Assembly (NCBI GenBank): GCA_032191485.1
Contig: JAVDOI010000006.1
Span: 8,910,056-8,974,055, forward strand
DNA: 64,000 nt
Direction of reading: 5' to 3'
Origin: Leptoclinus maculatus
Taxonomy: Eukaryota; Chordata; Actinopteri; Perciformes; Stichaeidae
In this document: positions 12,101-24,100 of the stretch, piece by piece
Position numbering within the stretch: position 1 is the stretch's first letter
Layout of the letters: every line of letters starts with the position of its first letter
Translations under genes and position numbers: made by a program
Notes under the pieces: model-generated
Told to the model about the DNA's origin: nothing
The model's database searches: none
Seen by the model: only the letters and a program-made list of their open reading frames with translations

Positions 12101-15100
12101 ATGTGCAGATAACACCACTCCTTTATTCATGCACTGGCATTGATGTTCTGCTAAGCCTTCATTATATGCACTGCATATTGTTGGTCAATGTTTTTTAATC
12201 ATTTATATATTTTTTATCTCTGCAATCCTAGTTTTAGAGTTTGGAGTTGCTGTGGCTTTGACACAGGCTTTTAGATGCAAAATAATAATACAAATTAAGA
12301 TAATGTCTTCATCAGAAAGGAACAGTTTGTAAAACTGAATCATTAACTAATGTACTTTCCTTTGATGTATAGTATTTTTTGGTGTTTTGTTGGGGCTAGT
12401 ATTTTTGAGATGGCTCCTGGACAAAACTTAAGGCAGCGTCCCACAGTCTTTATAAAGAATAATGTTATTACACAAACCCAGTGGCGGGCCGTGCATTTTA
12501 TACCTGGGCCTTCACTGCTGTCCTGCAGCTGAAACACAGCTACGGTTATTATTTGTTACGGGTTAGGGTTAGGGTTAACCCTAACCCTAACCATAACCCT
12601 AACCCAGTTAGCTATAACTTTGTGATTCTGTCTAGGCCAGCAGAGAAGGCCTTGAAGGCCCTGACGGCCCACCACTGCACAAACCTCATGTCACTGACCG
12701 GCACCTCTTCTTGTCCTCCAGAACCCAGAATCTCTCGACTCGTCCATCCAGGGTGCCCTCTCGGCCCTCTTTCCACCTTTCGATGCCACAGCACCCATCG
12801 TACTCAGCCAGCTGTTTCGCACCATTGAGGAACGTTACCACGGCGATGCGTTACACTGTCTGCTGGACTTCCTCATCCCTTCCAAACACCTGCTGGAGAG
12901 TGTCCAACAGGCAGCATGTGTGAGTATTACATATATCTCGGTGGATACATCTGAACTTTTCCTCTTCGCTAATATGTTGCAATAATAAAACACACAGACA
13001 TGAATCATGATACACTTATATGTAGATTAGGTGTGACTTACGCTTTTGAGAGATCACTATCTTTCATGTCCATCTCAAATAAACGTGCATGTTCGCTTAC
13101 AAATCCCAGTAAGAAAACGCTACAGAACTTCCATTAGAATCATCGCGCTTTTAAGTTTTCTTCAGCATCAAAGTAATCCAGCGATAATTGTCTGTTCATC
13201 TAACGGTGAATAAGCTCATAGCTTAACATTAACATTCACTTTTTTTCACATCAATATTACATTTTTTAAATTACTAAATTTGACATTGTTCTTACACCGA
13301 AGCACTGACACTCACCTCTATCCATTAATATCCAGTTTGGGGTGGTGGGTTAGCTGTGTGCATTCCATATATAATGTTTATATGAAACCATGGTACTTTT
13401 ATGAGATTTACAGTTTAGCTTGTGTATATTGTTTGTGCAGTATACTACAGTTTATACAGAAATGCAAGTGAGATAACTCAGCTCTTCATGTGCTGTTTTC
13501 AATGTCCCTGAAATCATACATGTTTCAAATTATACTGGTAATATATCTAATTTAACAGTATCTTCGGATAAAAGTTTACAGATTACTGAGATTTTGAAAT
13601 AGGAGGCAAGAAAACTCTAGAAATTAGAAAAAAAAATGCATAAATGAAACATTGAGAAAGTAGAGCAAATGTAACCAAAATGACACTGAAAACTTTATTT
13701 TTTTTCAAGGCTGGATACTCCGATGTGGTTTTCCGCTGTGAGGGCTGGCCTCTGTGTCTTCATGACAAAACCGTCATCCAGTTAGCACCCGTGAACCCTT
13801 TGCTGCTGCGTCCTGGAGACTTCTATCTACAGGTGGAGCCTTTCGGGGACCAAGCGGCTCGCGTTGTCCTCAAAAGTCTTCTGGAGGAGGGTTGTCGAGA
13901 AGTGGAGGAGACACCCGTCTCTGAGGCTTCCTACCCTTGCATCTTCACTGAGGAATGGCTGCAGGACATCAATGAAGGGCGCCAAGGGACACCTCTGTCA
14001 CGCTGCTTGCTTTGCACAGATCAAGGAGTAATTAAGTTGCCCTGGGCTAAAATTGCCATCCCAGAGTTTTTAAACAAGCCCAAGATCATGCCTACTTATC
14101 GGGAAGCTCCTCCCGAGCCAAAACAGATCTCAGTTCCCTCCCGTTTTAACTCCTCCACCCTGCCGATGGAAGCCATTTTAGGTCCTGCAAAAGACAGGAT
14201 GCCAGCATCTTTGAGATCTGTGGACTACTCCTCTAAACTTGTCAAAATGGATCATGAAAGACGAACCTCCAAATCATGCTCCAGACCTTTAATCAAACCT
14301 GTTGGTTGGGTTTCTCCTAATACCTGGGACAGTCGTAACTATCGGGAGATTGAGGGTGATTATGTAGACCTGGTGGATATTACCACAGGCAAGGAGTTTG
14401 TGGATAAACAGAGAAGCAGCCATCCACATCCACCTAATTCAGTTTTGTTCAAACCCGTCAGACCACCGCCACCAGTACCACTTGGGCATAGTGTTCCCTG
14501 TGGACACACCCTTCAGTTTGCAGAGGAGCCTTGTACACCATGCAGCCAGAGAAGTCTGGAGCATGAGCCCACTGATCAAGACTTGAAGTGTAGGTACAGA
14601 GACTCGTACGTGGCAGCACTGAGAAACCCAGTCGCTTTTGAGAGGGGCAGTGTAGACCTCCTGACTGCCCTGGAGGAGGTCGCCCTTTGTGAGGACGGCG
14701 AGTTAAGAGCAGAGGGTGTATTTGAAGCTCAAAGAGACAAACTTGGAAACTTTTGTAACCACTGTAATAAACCTGTGATAAGAAACGAGCTCTGCCAATA
14801 CAGACACTGCTGTGAACCAACACCGGAAAGCTTCGTATCTCACCTCAAAGACCTTCCTACGAGTTCTGAATCAGAAAACCTCATGAAGGAATCACCGATG
14901 ATTTTGAAGTCAACGCCTGGTTTGAGCCAGAGTCACAAGGTTCAGATGAAACTTATTTCCCACCAATCAGGACAAAATGCTGGTGTGCATCCAGGATCAG
15001 ATGGCGACATTAAACCACCTCAGCAGGTGGAGGTTGTGAAACCATCAGGGAAACACAAAGTCAAAGTTAGGTCTCTGTCCACTGTGTCAGAGACTTCTAA

Positions 15101-18100
15101 AGGGAGTCCACTTCTCTATAAAGTCAACAACAGGAGCCACAGTGATATCTGCCCTGAAACAATCACCAGCATAATCCAGTGTAAGAAAGCCGATCTGTTG
15201 GATCAGGTGACTTTAAAGCTGGAAAGACTGAAGTCCCCTAAAAAAGGTAAGCGAGTAAGGCTGAACGATCAGACTACTTTCATTCTCTTTTCTCTCCTCT
15301 TTTTTTGTTTTAATCTCCACGCACAAAGTTTGTACTTTGTTAATACTGCACACAAGGCCTTCTGTTATGATCTGTTGCTCAGTGCTTGAAGGGCCACTGA
15401 ACATTCACACCAAACAGACTGATTGAAACTCGACCGTGACCTCGCGTGCTTGAGGGAATGTGCTCCACTGAGATCATAAAGGCTCTTCACAAAGAAGGTT
15501 TAAAGGTCAAAGATCGGGCTAGAGTACGGTCTTCTCCCACTGCTGTCTGGGTGCTTCGGCTACATTCACGTTATTCCCATTACCGAGGGAGTGAACGGAA
15601 ATAGCATGCTGCACCTCAATGAAAGGGAGAGCCTGAACCCAAAAAGAAAGAGCAGAGCATTCCTCTAATGCAGAGAGACAGCATGACATGCAAGAAGGAG
15701 GTTTCTGTGTCCCCTGCACCCGCTGGCATGCACCCTCATGCCCTCAGAGGGGCATGTTGAGATCTTGACTGGAGACATGCTTGTCATAGACTATTAAATC
15801 AGCAAAGAGAGAGAACACAGGCGAGGCTTTGTTGGCCCTAAGGAGAAGCCAATTAGGATGTCTGAAATCAAAGCCAGGCTTAGTAGCCAGGCCACTGCAG
15901 TGTTTTGTTACTGAGACCATGTCCAATGTTTAAAGGCTGTTTGTACACAGCTGTGCAGCTGGGTCCATGTTGAAGGAGGACTGTTTCGATTTATGAATGA
16001 AGCACAGAATAATTACTGTTACTATAAAAGGGAAAAGGTTGTCGGACAGAATAGAAAGTTGACAAAAGTTGATAGTTTATACACTAAGAAATATTGTCTG
16101 AGTGTGATGGATTAAATAAAATAAAAGATTATGAGAAACAAAATACTCACGCTTGTTCTTGCAATATACTTTGTACTTTTGTATAATTTATTTGTTTTTC
16201 TATGCTTTTTTGTGTGAATATAATTATGTTTGTGTGTACTCTCATGCAGAATCCCAGTCAAGTAGGAGTGAAACTCCCTCCACTGCAGATGGACCAGACT
16301 CTAAACTCCATAACTCAAAGATAGAAAAGCCATATCCTGCACAAGTTCAACTTCTATCTGCAAGTTCTGACTCTCCACAGCCTCCACAAACCGAGGAATC
16401 AGGTTACAGAGGCATTGGTGGGATGCTTGAACTGGGCATTATTTGTTTGCCAGGTACTTGATGTGTGAGCATTCACTCAAATAACGTCGTCTGTATGATT
16501 TCTGTAACTCAAAAAGTCACTCTCAAAATCATGTTCTTCTCTACTCTCACAGCATTTGCCATTAAAACATTTACTTACAGTCACTCTTTGCACCTTTTTG
16601 AAAAAACAGATGATACATCCCTAACCTTTTTTTCTGCCCTACCCTTAGGCAGCAGGGACAGGACAGGCAGGGCAGTCGTTGAGGTCCATGGTGGCAGAAA
16701 GGAGTGGACATCCTCTCTAGTGTCAGTCCAGAGTGTCTGTGAACTACTGCTCTACTTACACTCCATACCAAGGTACTGAAAACAATGACTATTAGATACG
16801 TCTGTCCCAAAAAAGACCGATCATTTGTAATTGAGAGGGCCAATATTGGTTGGTTAGCTCCTCAGTTGCTCAGCAGAGAAAATCTGTAGTTGTTAGCTTA
16901 TTGGGAATCTCCAATGTATGATGGCGTGTAACAAAAGGTCTGACCACAAGAGGGCAACAGATACCATATGAATATCTCAAGTGTCCATTGCAGGCTTTGA
17001 ATAATATGATGCATGCTCTTACATCCAGACTCTCCCTTATGGGTCAACCCTTTGTATAGCGGCTGTTTTACCACTAAGAAAACACTATATTTTAGGCAGT
17101 ATCTCTGAACATTTCTGAGTTATATGTAGTACTGTAAGATTAGTAACATGCAGTAACATTGACCTGTGCTGACCCTCTGCCAAAGCATTGTAAATACTCC
17201 CACTGAAAGGTTTACTAGTGATCACTTTAAAGGTGCTTTTTGTTTACACCGGGTTCAACGGAGTCTTTGAAGTTCAAAAAGCCATTCTACTAGATAGCTT
17301 GGCCTTTCTCTGTCCCCACTAAAGAGACACACCACAACAGTCTCTGGCCAGGCTGGCTGCCAACTCTCTGGTATGCAGCGCCTTCCTAGAATTAGCAGCC
17401 ATGTCTTCTGTAGGCTCACACAGCTGTAACCCAAGAAGAGGCCATTATTAAGATGGGTGTGTTAAGGTGTCAACGTGTGGAATAGTATGTGTGAAGAAGA
17501 GTGTGTGTGTGTGTGTGTGTGTGTGTCAGAGAGAGATAAAAAGATAAATAGAGATTTGAGAAGTGGAATAAGTAAATAAGCCTAAAAGCCGCTTATCAAA
17601 TTAAGACCACTGTGATGAGGTCATAATGTTTGAATGTGCCCTAACATGATCCAATGTTTTTGTAGGAAAGAAGTTCGAGAGCTGGGAATGACTTTGGTCA
17701 TCAATGCCAGGAAGAAGTCTCCTTCACTTCACCTCTACAAAGCTCTGCTGATGGCCCAGGTTAAAACAACAAACCTGCATGCATCCACTAAACCCCTCAC
17801 ACATCCACTAAACCCCTCACACATCTAGTCATCCGATGCTGGCAGATCTCAAATTCCTTGATTTGCTGATAAGGAAACTGATGGATTTGTCAAACAAATA
17901 CTGAGTAACACAAGTTAATTTCAAGTTTGTGCAAGTTTCTGATTTGTTAGCAATAAAGAAATGCACTGGGAGGCCCAATCGCTATTACACTGTTTTACTG
18001 TGATGATCAGCCATCTCATATCTAAATGAACTATTGCATCTTATTTTATTAAAATGCAGGACCTTTTTAACTTACTGACTATGTGCTACAGGAGCAAGCT

Positions 18101-21100
18101 CTCCATGCTGTCCACAGTATCGTGATGCTGGTGGATAAAGACACTTGTCCTCGACCTGAAAAACAGCCGGGGTTACAGGTCAGAAATGAAATCAGTTTCC
18201 ATGTTTTCCTTTGCTCCCTTGATTTGCGCTACAGATGAGTTATACTTGTCCTTCCTGCCTAACCTTGTCTTTGTGTTTGTCCATAAGATGGACATGGTGA
18301 CTTCTATGAAAGCCCTAAACAAGACAGTTGAAGCTTCCCAGCTGACCTCTGACCTGGGAGGCACCTTTACTTACAGTCATACCGACTGGCTGCAGTTCCA
18401 TCAGGTACTGAATATTCACTCACATCCCACAGTGACTTTGATAAACAGTGGAGTTTCCCGTAGATTCAGAGGAGACTGCTGCTCAACCACAGTTCACCCA
18501 CTGGGGATGACTCATTATCCACACACCCACACCAAACATTCTTCATCTCTGTTGTTCTTTAATGCCACATTTAACTTTGAGTGGAGGGAGGAGGAGGTCA
18601 CACATACAAAGTGCAAAGTGCCGTATCTAAATGATTAATTAGATTATTTATTATGGTATAAATTACTGACCGTTAAGAAGATATGTTATGCTGGTCATGC
18701 AACACCGATCAGTAAAGTTTATTATATGACAAGAACGGTCATACGAAATATACAGCAGAATGTAATAGGAATATGTAGGCATCATTTGACTGCAAATGAT
18801 ATGTGGATGTTAAAAGCGAATCAAAAGTTTATTACAGACTCAGAGTCTGTATGTATTTTCTCAAACTTTTTGCACATTAGGGCATTAAACTGCAGGTCAG
18901 AGGGAAGAAGCTTATGTTTGTTATGTACAGCAGCTGCCTGTGGTGCTCTCTGTAGGCAGCAGATGGCAGAAATGTAGTGTTTCTTCAACTGAAAGCTCTT
19001 GGGTTCATCACGATGTATCATTGTTGAACTCCCACTAAGTCTTAACTTTAATTCATTTCAGAGACTGGTTTCCTTCTTGGTTGAGCTGCGAGGGGCAGAC
19101 AGCTTGTTGCAGAAGGCCATCAAGAAAGTGGATGGCAGCAAGAAGATAGACTCCACCGAGGTAGAATATACATGTTCATGGTGTAACATTCTGAAGCAGG
19201 GCAGACGTGTTGACTTTGCTTTTGCCGTGGCTGCTACAGGATGTGCAGCAATGCATTCAGGAACAGAAGGCCTCAATGAAAGAGGTGCTGGAAGACACTC
19301 GACTGGTTACTCTGCAAAGAGAAGGAGGGGCCATTCTGGCCAGAATGAGGAGAGAGGAGTTCAGATTTCCACTGTCTGAGGACTACAGGTATCAGATCAT
19401 ATCTAAATCTACCTATGTTCTCCTTCTTGTCCCAATCCGCACACTGTAAGGCATACATCACAGCAACATTGCTCAGTGTTTAAATACAATTTCACCTGCA
19501 TTTTCTTGCATCTAGACTGATTCATTGTATTATCTTAAACTAAACACTTATTTAGTAGAATTGAACTTTATGATTTTTCAAACATAATTTATCCTCATTA
19601 TTATTGAATAAACTACCAAACAGCTTTTAAAGTAGTTTGAATTTGGTCTACTTGATCAGCTTCAACATGTAATAGAAATTTACTCTTTAATACTAATAGT
19701 ATAATAAACACTGCCTGAGGCCAATCTGCATAGCGAGCATTTTTTTTCTGTTGAAAAAATAGTTTTAATATTGATTTATTCATGTATGTTTTTATGCCTA
19801 AATATTTACAGATTATTATAATATACACACACTATTTATATTGGTCTTTTTTGTAATTAGCAGTATTGCACCACAATTTATCCAAACAACAAGCAAGTGG
19901 GCATGTGTAGTTACGTGTAGTAAAATCATAATGTCACGTATCGCCGACTTAACAATGGTGCATTTACACCCATAAGGAAGTTACTAATGCGACCTTAAAA
20001 TGCAATTCATGTGACTTTGTTATCACGTCCTTGCAGAGATGCTCTGGAGTCAGTGACAACTCTGTACAACCAGGTGGAGGAGAAGCTCCACATTCTGGTG
20101 ATGAAATCAAATGAGTCACTGCAGCACCTCGAGTTCCTCTTCAGGCTCAGAGAGATGGAGGGCAAAGTTAGCACGGTAATACAACTCAACCTTAAAATCG
20201 ACATTATGTGTTGAAACAGCTGGAATTCATTAACATGTTTTTTTTTCCCACAGGAAGATAGAAGTTTGTCTCCTTTCGAACATTTTCATTATTTTGGCTG
20301 TATCTCAAAAGTAAGACCCTTGTATGACACTCAGTTCTAAATTACGCTTTGCAGGCTGGGATGTGGTTTAATGCAGAAGGCGAACAGAGACTGAAGGACT
20401 CTTACACAACAGACGATACCCTTGTGTGCACTGAAAAGGCCTTGCAGCACTTTGATGTGTTTCTCGCTCAGACTAAGGTATAACAATGAAGTCATATAAC
20501 AAAATAAGACAAGCTACCTTATTTGGCTGTCTGTGTGTCTCTTTAGTTTTCTTTGATTTTGAGTTGAAAAATAGTTAAGATTACTATACTGTTAACAGTG
20601 AATAGTAGATTAGTATGGAAGCCCATTCCCGCCACTGTGAGGAAAAAATAAAGATCCTGTTATCTCGAAATTTCGACTTAGTATCTCGAAATTTCGACTT
20701 ACTATCTCGAAATTTCGACTTACTATCTCGAAATTTCGACTTACTATCTCGAAATTTCGACTTAGTATCTCGAAATTTCGAGATACTATCTCGAAATTTC
20801 GACTTACTATCTCGAAATTTCGACTTACTATCTCGAAATTTCGACTTACTATCTCGAAATTTCGACTTACTATCTCGAAATTTCGACTTACTATCTCGAA
20901 ATTTCGACATGCTATCGACGTTGGAGAGTCTTTTGAGGAAACGAGTCCACTCACGTTTGAAACGTCGCTTGTTGTTTGTGTTGAAACAGGAAGGGAGCAA
21001 GTTGCCCTAATTCCTTTGACATAATAAAGTTGGTATAAAAACAAACAAACACATAATCGTCTTTGGAGCCTGTTTTGTGCAAACATGTGTTACGTAGAAG

Positions 21101-24100
21101 AACTCTGTAGCGCAGTTTAAAAAAAAAATGACATACAATAAAACAAGGTAAAACACAGTCAGCAGAAGCTCCTAAGAGCAGAGAGAAACCAGATCAACTT
21201 GTGACCACACTGCGTGTTTACCATGGAGCATTTTGACCTGTACTACGGAGCAGTTTAGAATACAGCTGGTTTTCGAGACAAATCTTTGTAGCTGCAAATT
21301 AATGAGGCAGATGTTTGTGATGTTGTCATGAGGTGAAAATACACAATGTGGATAATAACGCATCAGAGGCAACAAGAAAAGCAAAGCCATAAAATTAAGA
21401 ATTCAACCAGCCAAGAACACAGATATGTCAAGTTGTTCATTTGAGTTTGGCTGAAGGTCGCCAGTTAACAGGGTCCCTTCTTAAACCGTAACCCTGCTCT
21501 GCTACGCCCACCCTCAGTCACTAAGTCATTATTATAAGATATATCTCATAATAATGAGATGCTAAGTCATAATTATGAGATCCTAAGTCATAATTATGAG
21601 ATACTAAGTCGAAATTTCGAGATAGTAAGTCGAAATTTCGAGATACTAAGTCGAAATTTCGAGATAGTAAGTCGAAATTTCGAGATAGTAAGTCGAAATT
21701 TCGAGATAGTAAGTCGAAATTTCGAGATAGTATGTCGAAATTTCGAGATACTAAGTCGAAATTTCGAGATAGTAAGTCGAAATTTCGAGATACTAAGTCG
21801 AAATTTCGAGATAGTAAGTCGAAATTTCGAGATAGTAAGTCGAAATTTCGAGATAGTATGTCGAAATTTCGAGATAGTATGTCGAAATTTCGAGATACTA
21901 AGTCGAAATTTCGAGATAGTAAGTCGAAATTTCGAGATACTAAGTCGAAATTTCGAGATAGTAAGTCGAAATTTCGAGATAACAGGATCTTTATTTTTTC
22001 CTCATAGTGGCGGGAATGGGCTTCCATAGATTAGAGACTTGCATAGGAGGGGGAAGGAAATAATAAGTTCCACATGACATCTTATCATCTTATCATTTGT
22101 TCCAGGACAAACAACAGTGCGCCTTGAGCCTAGTGATGGAGGCAAAGGCAGTTGTTGGCACAAGCGATCCCAGTCCTGCAACAGATGTTTTTCGTACTCT
22201 GGTCAGCACCTTCAAATCCAATATGGATGACTTTATGTTGCGGGCAGAACAAAGGCACAAAGAACTGAACACACTGGTGTATGTGCACCGCTTCTGTGAA
22301 CAGGTTTGTGTTTTGTCATTTCACCAATCTGACATTTCTAATTTAACTCTATTTCTTTCTTTACTTGCCCTTTGTCAACTGATTTGTGTTGACCTTTAAA
22401 TTTAAAATTCCCTTCTCCTTCTTTCTCTCTAGGCGTCTGCCCTTGCCAAGGAATGCAGTCATTTTTTGGAGCAGGTAGAGCAGGGGTGTTACCCAGCTCA
22501 GACCCTGAGAACACTCCAGATGTATGAAGAAAGATTAGGTGGCGAATTCTCCACCCCACACTTCCAGGCTCTGAAAGCTAAGACCTGTGCAGTGGGATCA
22601 GGGGCCTCGGGGGTGATGAGAGTGTGGAATGCAGCCTGGGTCCAGCGCCAAGACGTTGGGCAGCGTCTGAAGGAGATGCAAAAGAAAGAGAAATTAGTAG
22701 ATAAGAACCAGATCCAGCAGATCACAGCTGCAAACCCTCAAGGGGAAGATGGAGGAATGGAGAAGGAGGAGAAAAGGAGTGAGGTGGGGGAGGATGAATG
22801 CTCCCTGACCCAGCAGCCGACCTCTCAGAAAGAGGCAGTCAATATCTCAGAAAGTGAAGGAGAAAGCATCACTGCGGCATGCTTCAACCATCATTTAAAA
22901 CCTGACTTGAAAGGAGAATCTCAAGTGCAGGAATTATCTGAAGCAGCAGTTAAAACTGAGAAAATTACAAATTATTTTCCACAAAACATTGACTGTTATC
23001 CAGAAACCAAGCAGAGGCCAAGAGACCACCACAGTGAGGCAGATCTGAGGAGCACGCACTCAGTTGAAGGGGACGCCGATTTTCCATTGCACCAACCTTT
23101 GGGTCGGTCCCTGAGCGAGGGCTCTTGTGTATGCTCTCGTTTGACTATCATCTCTGGCTTTTCACCTTTGAATGTAAGACACAAACACTGTCAGAGCAAA
23201 ACACAGCCACTGGAACAAAATCTGCAGCCCGTCCAAAACCTGCCCATTTCCCATAACGAGAGTTTACCGTCAGGAAACCTGAGCTGCGAGTCAAAAAGAG
23301 ACAGCAATGAAGAGGAGGGTGGAGGATGCACAGTCTCCACCCAGGGCCCTAAAGATTTAAGGACCCCAGAGACATTACTCACACCAACAGAAAACAATGG
23401 CAGCAATGTTTTGTAAGTAATACCTCTCTCCTTTAGCTGTAATCTAAAGCTCAGTGAGATGGTGTCCAGGACATTACAGCAAATTACATAGGTTATTTTC
23501 ATGAATGGCACAATTGTTCTCCAGTTAAACAACACTGTCATACCCTCTAATAACTAATGTAAAACTGAGTATGATCCCAAACTCATCTAAGTTAAGTTAT
23601 GTGCTTTAAATAAATTTCACATTTTCATTTCCTATGTGTGGAACAGGAAACTGCGGATGATCATGGAGGAGCTGCTGTCCACAGAGAGGGAGTACGTGAA
23701 GGCTCTGGGTTACGTTCGAGAGCACTACTTCTCTGAGCTGGAGAGGCCCGACGTTCCTCAGGACCTCAGGGGCCAGAGGGGGAGCGTCTTCGGCAACTTA
23801 GAAAAACTCCACGACTTCCACCATCATCATTTCCTGAATGAGTTGGAGAGCTGCGTGAATGAACCCGTCAGAGTGGGACGCTGTTTCCTACGAAATGTAG
23901 GTGCCACGAGCATTAATGAAGCAAAAGTACATATCATTAACTTTGACAGTCCATGGGGTGCACCTGAGTAATTGTTGTTTCCATGATGCAACCAGGTTTG
24001 GGCAGATGTGAGTCTGCATAATGTCAAGCAGTAGTTTCCTGTTTTGAACCAAAATATGGATGATTAAGCAACAAACGCCCTTCCAGATGAGAACGTGTCT

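Larger units (their letters stand above)
3141..12721. other. long proposed first intron, no coding exon seen
   Basis: No open frame here has a recognisable product. Recognisable content is limited to dispersed repeats (about 4825-5255, 10684-10860 and 10895-11050) and the telomere-repeat palindrome at 12560-12605. The GC-richer stretch at 10260-10460, with a forkhead-like TGTTTAC, could be regulatory, but nothing in the sequence proves it. Confidence 0.5.
20614..22028. mobile_element. 1.41-kb non-autonomous element with terminal inverted repeats and internal inverted satellite arrays
   Basis: The outermost 47 bp at each end are near-identical inverted copies (20614-20660 against 21982-22028). 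They begin TATGGAAGCCCATTCCCGCC and differ by one visible base. Just inside each terminus, arrays of the same 21-bp unit run in opposite orientations, leaving about 600 bp of unique centre. The direct repeat AGATTAG (20607-20613 and 22028-22034) flanks the element and looks like a target-site duplication. The exact boundary is ambiguous by one base, so a 6-bp, 7-bp or imperfect 8-bp duplication are all possible. No transposase frame is present. The superfamily is not identifiable from these ends; hAT-like is one guess. The element lies wholly inside the intron between Rho-GEF exons 12 and 13. Confidence 0.85.

Noticed and set aside
12560..12605. True telomere or chromosome end
   Set aside because: Only a few units, head-to-head, with gene sequence on both sides.
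13680..13709. ATG at 13680 as the start of the large Rho-GEF exon frame
   Set aside because: The ten codons are the polypyrimidine tract and acceptor (TTTTTTTTCAAG|G). Conserved family sequence begins right after the acceptor, and exon 2 joins in phase.
20584..22029. Long open frames of 91-168 codons on both strands with repeating SRNFDLL / SRNFEIV peptides
   Set aside because: They are translations of the 21-bp satellite, whose length is a multiple of three and which lacks stops in several frames. They lie in an intron and match no protein family I know.
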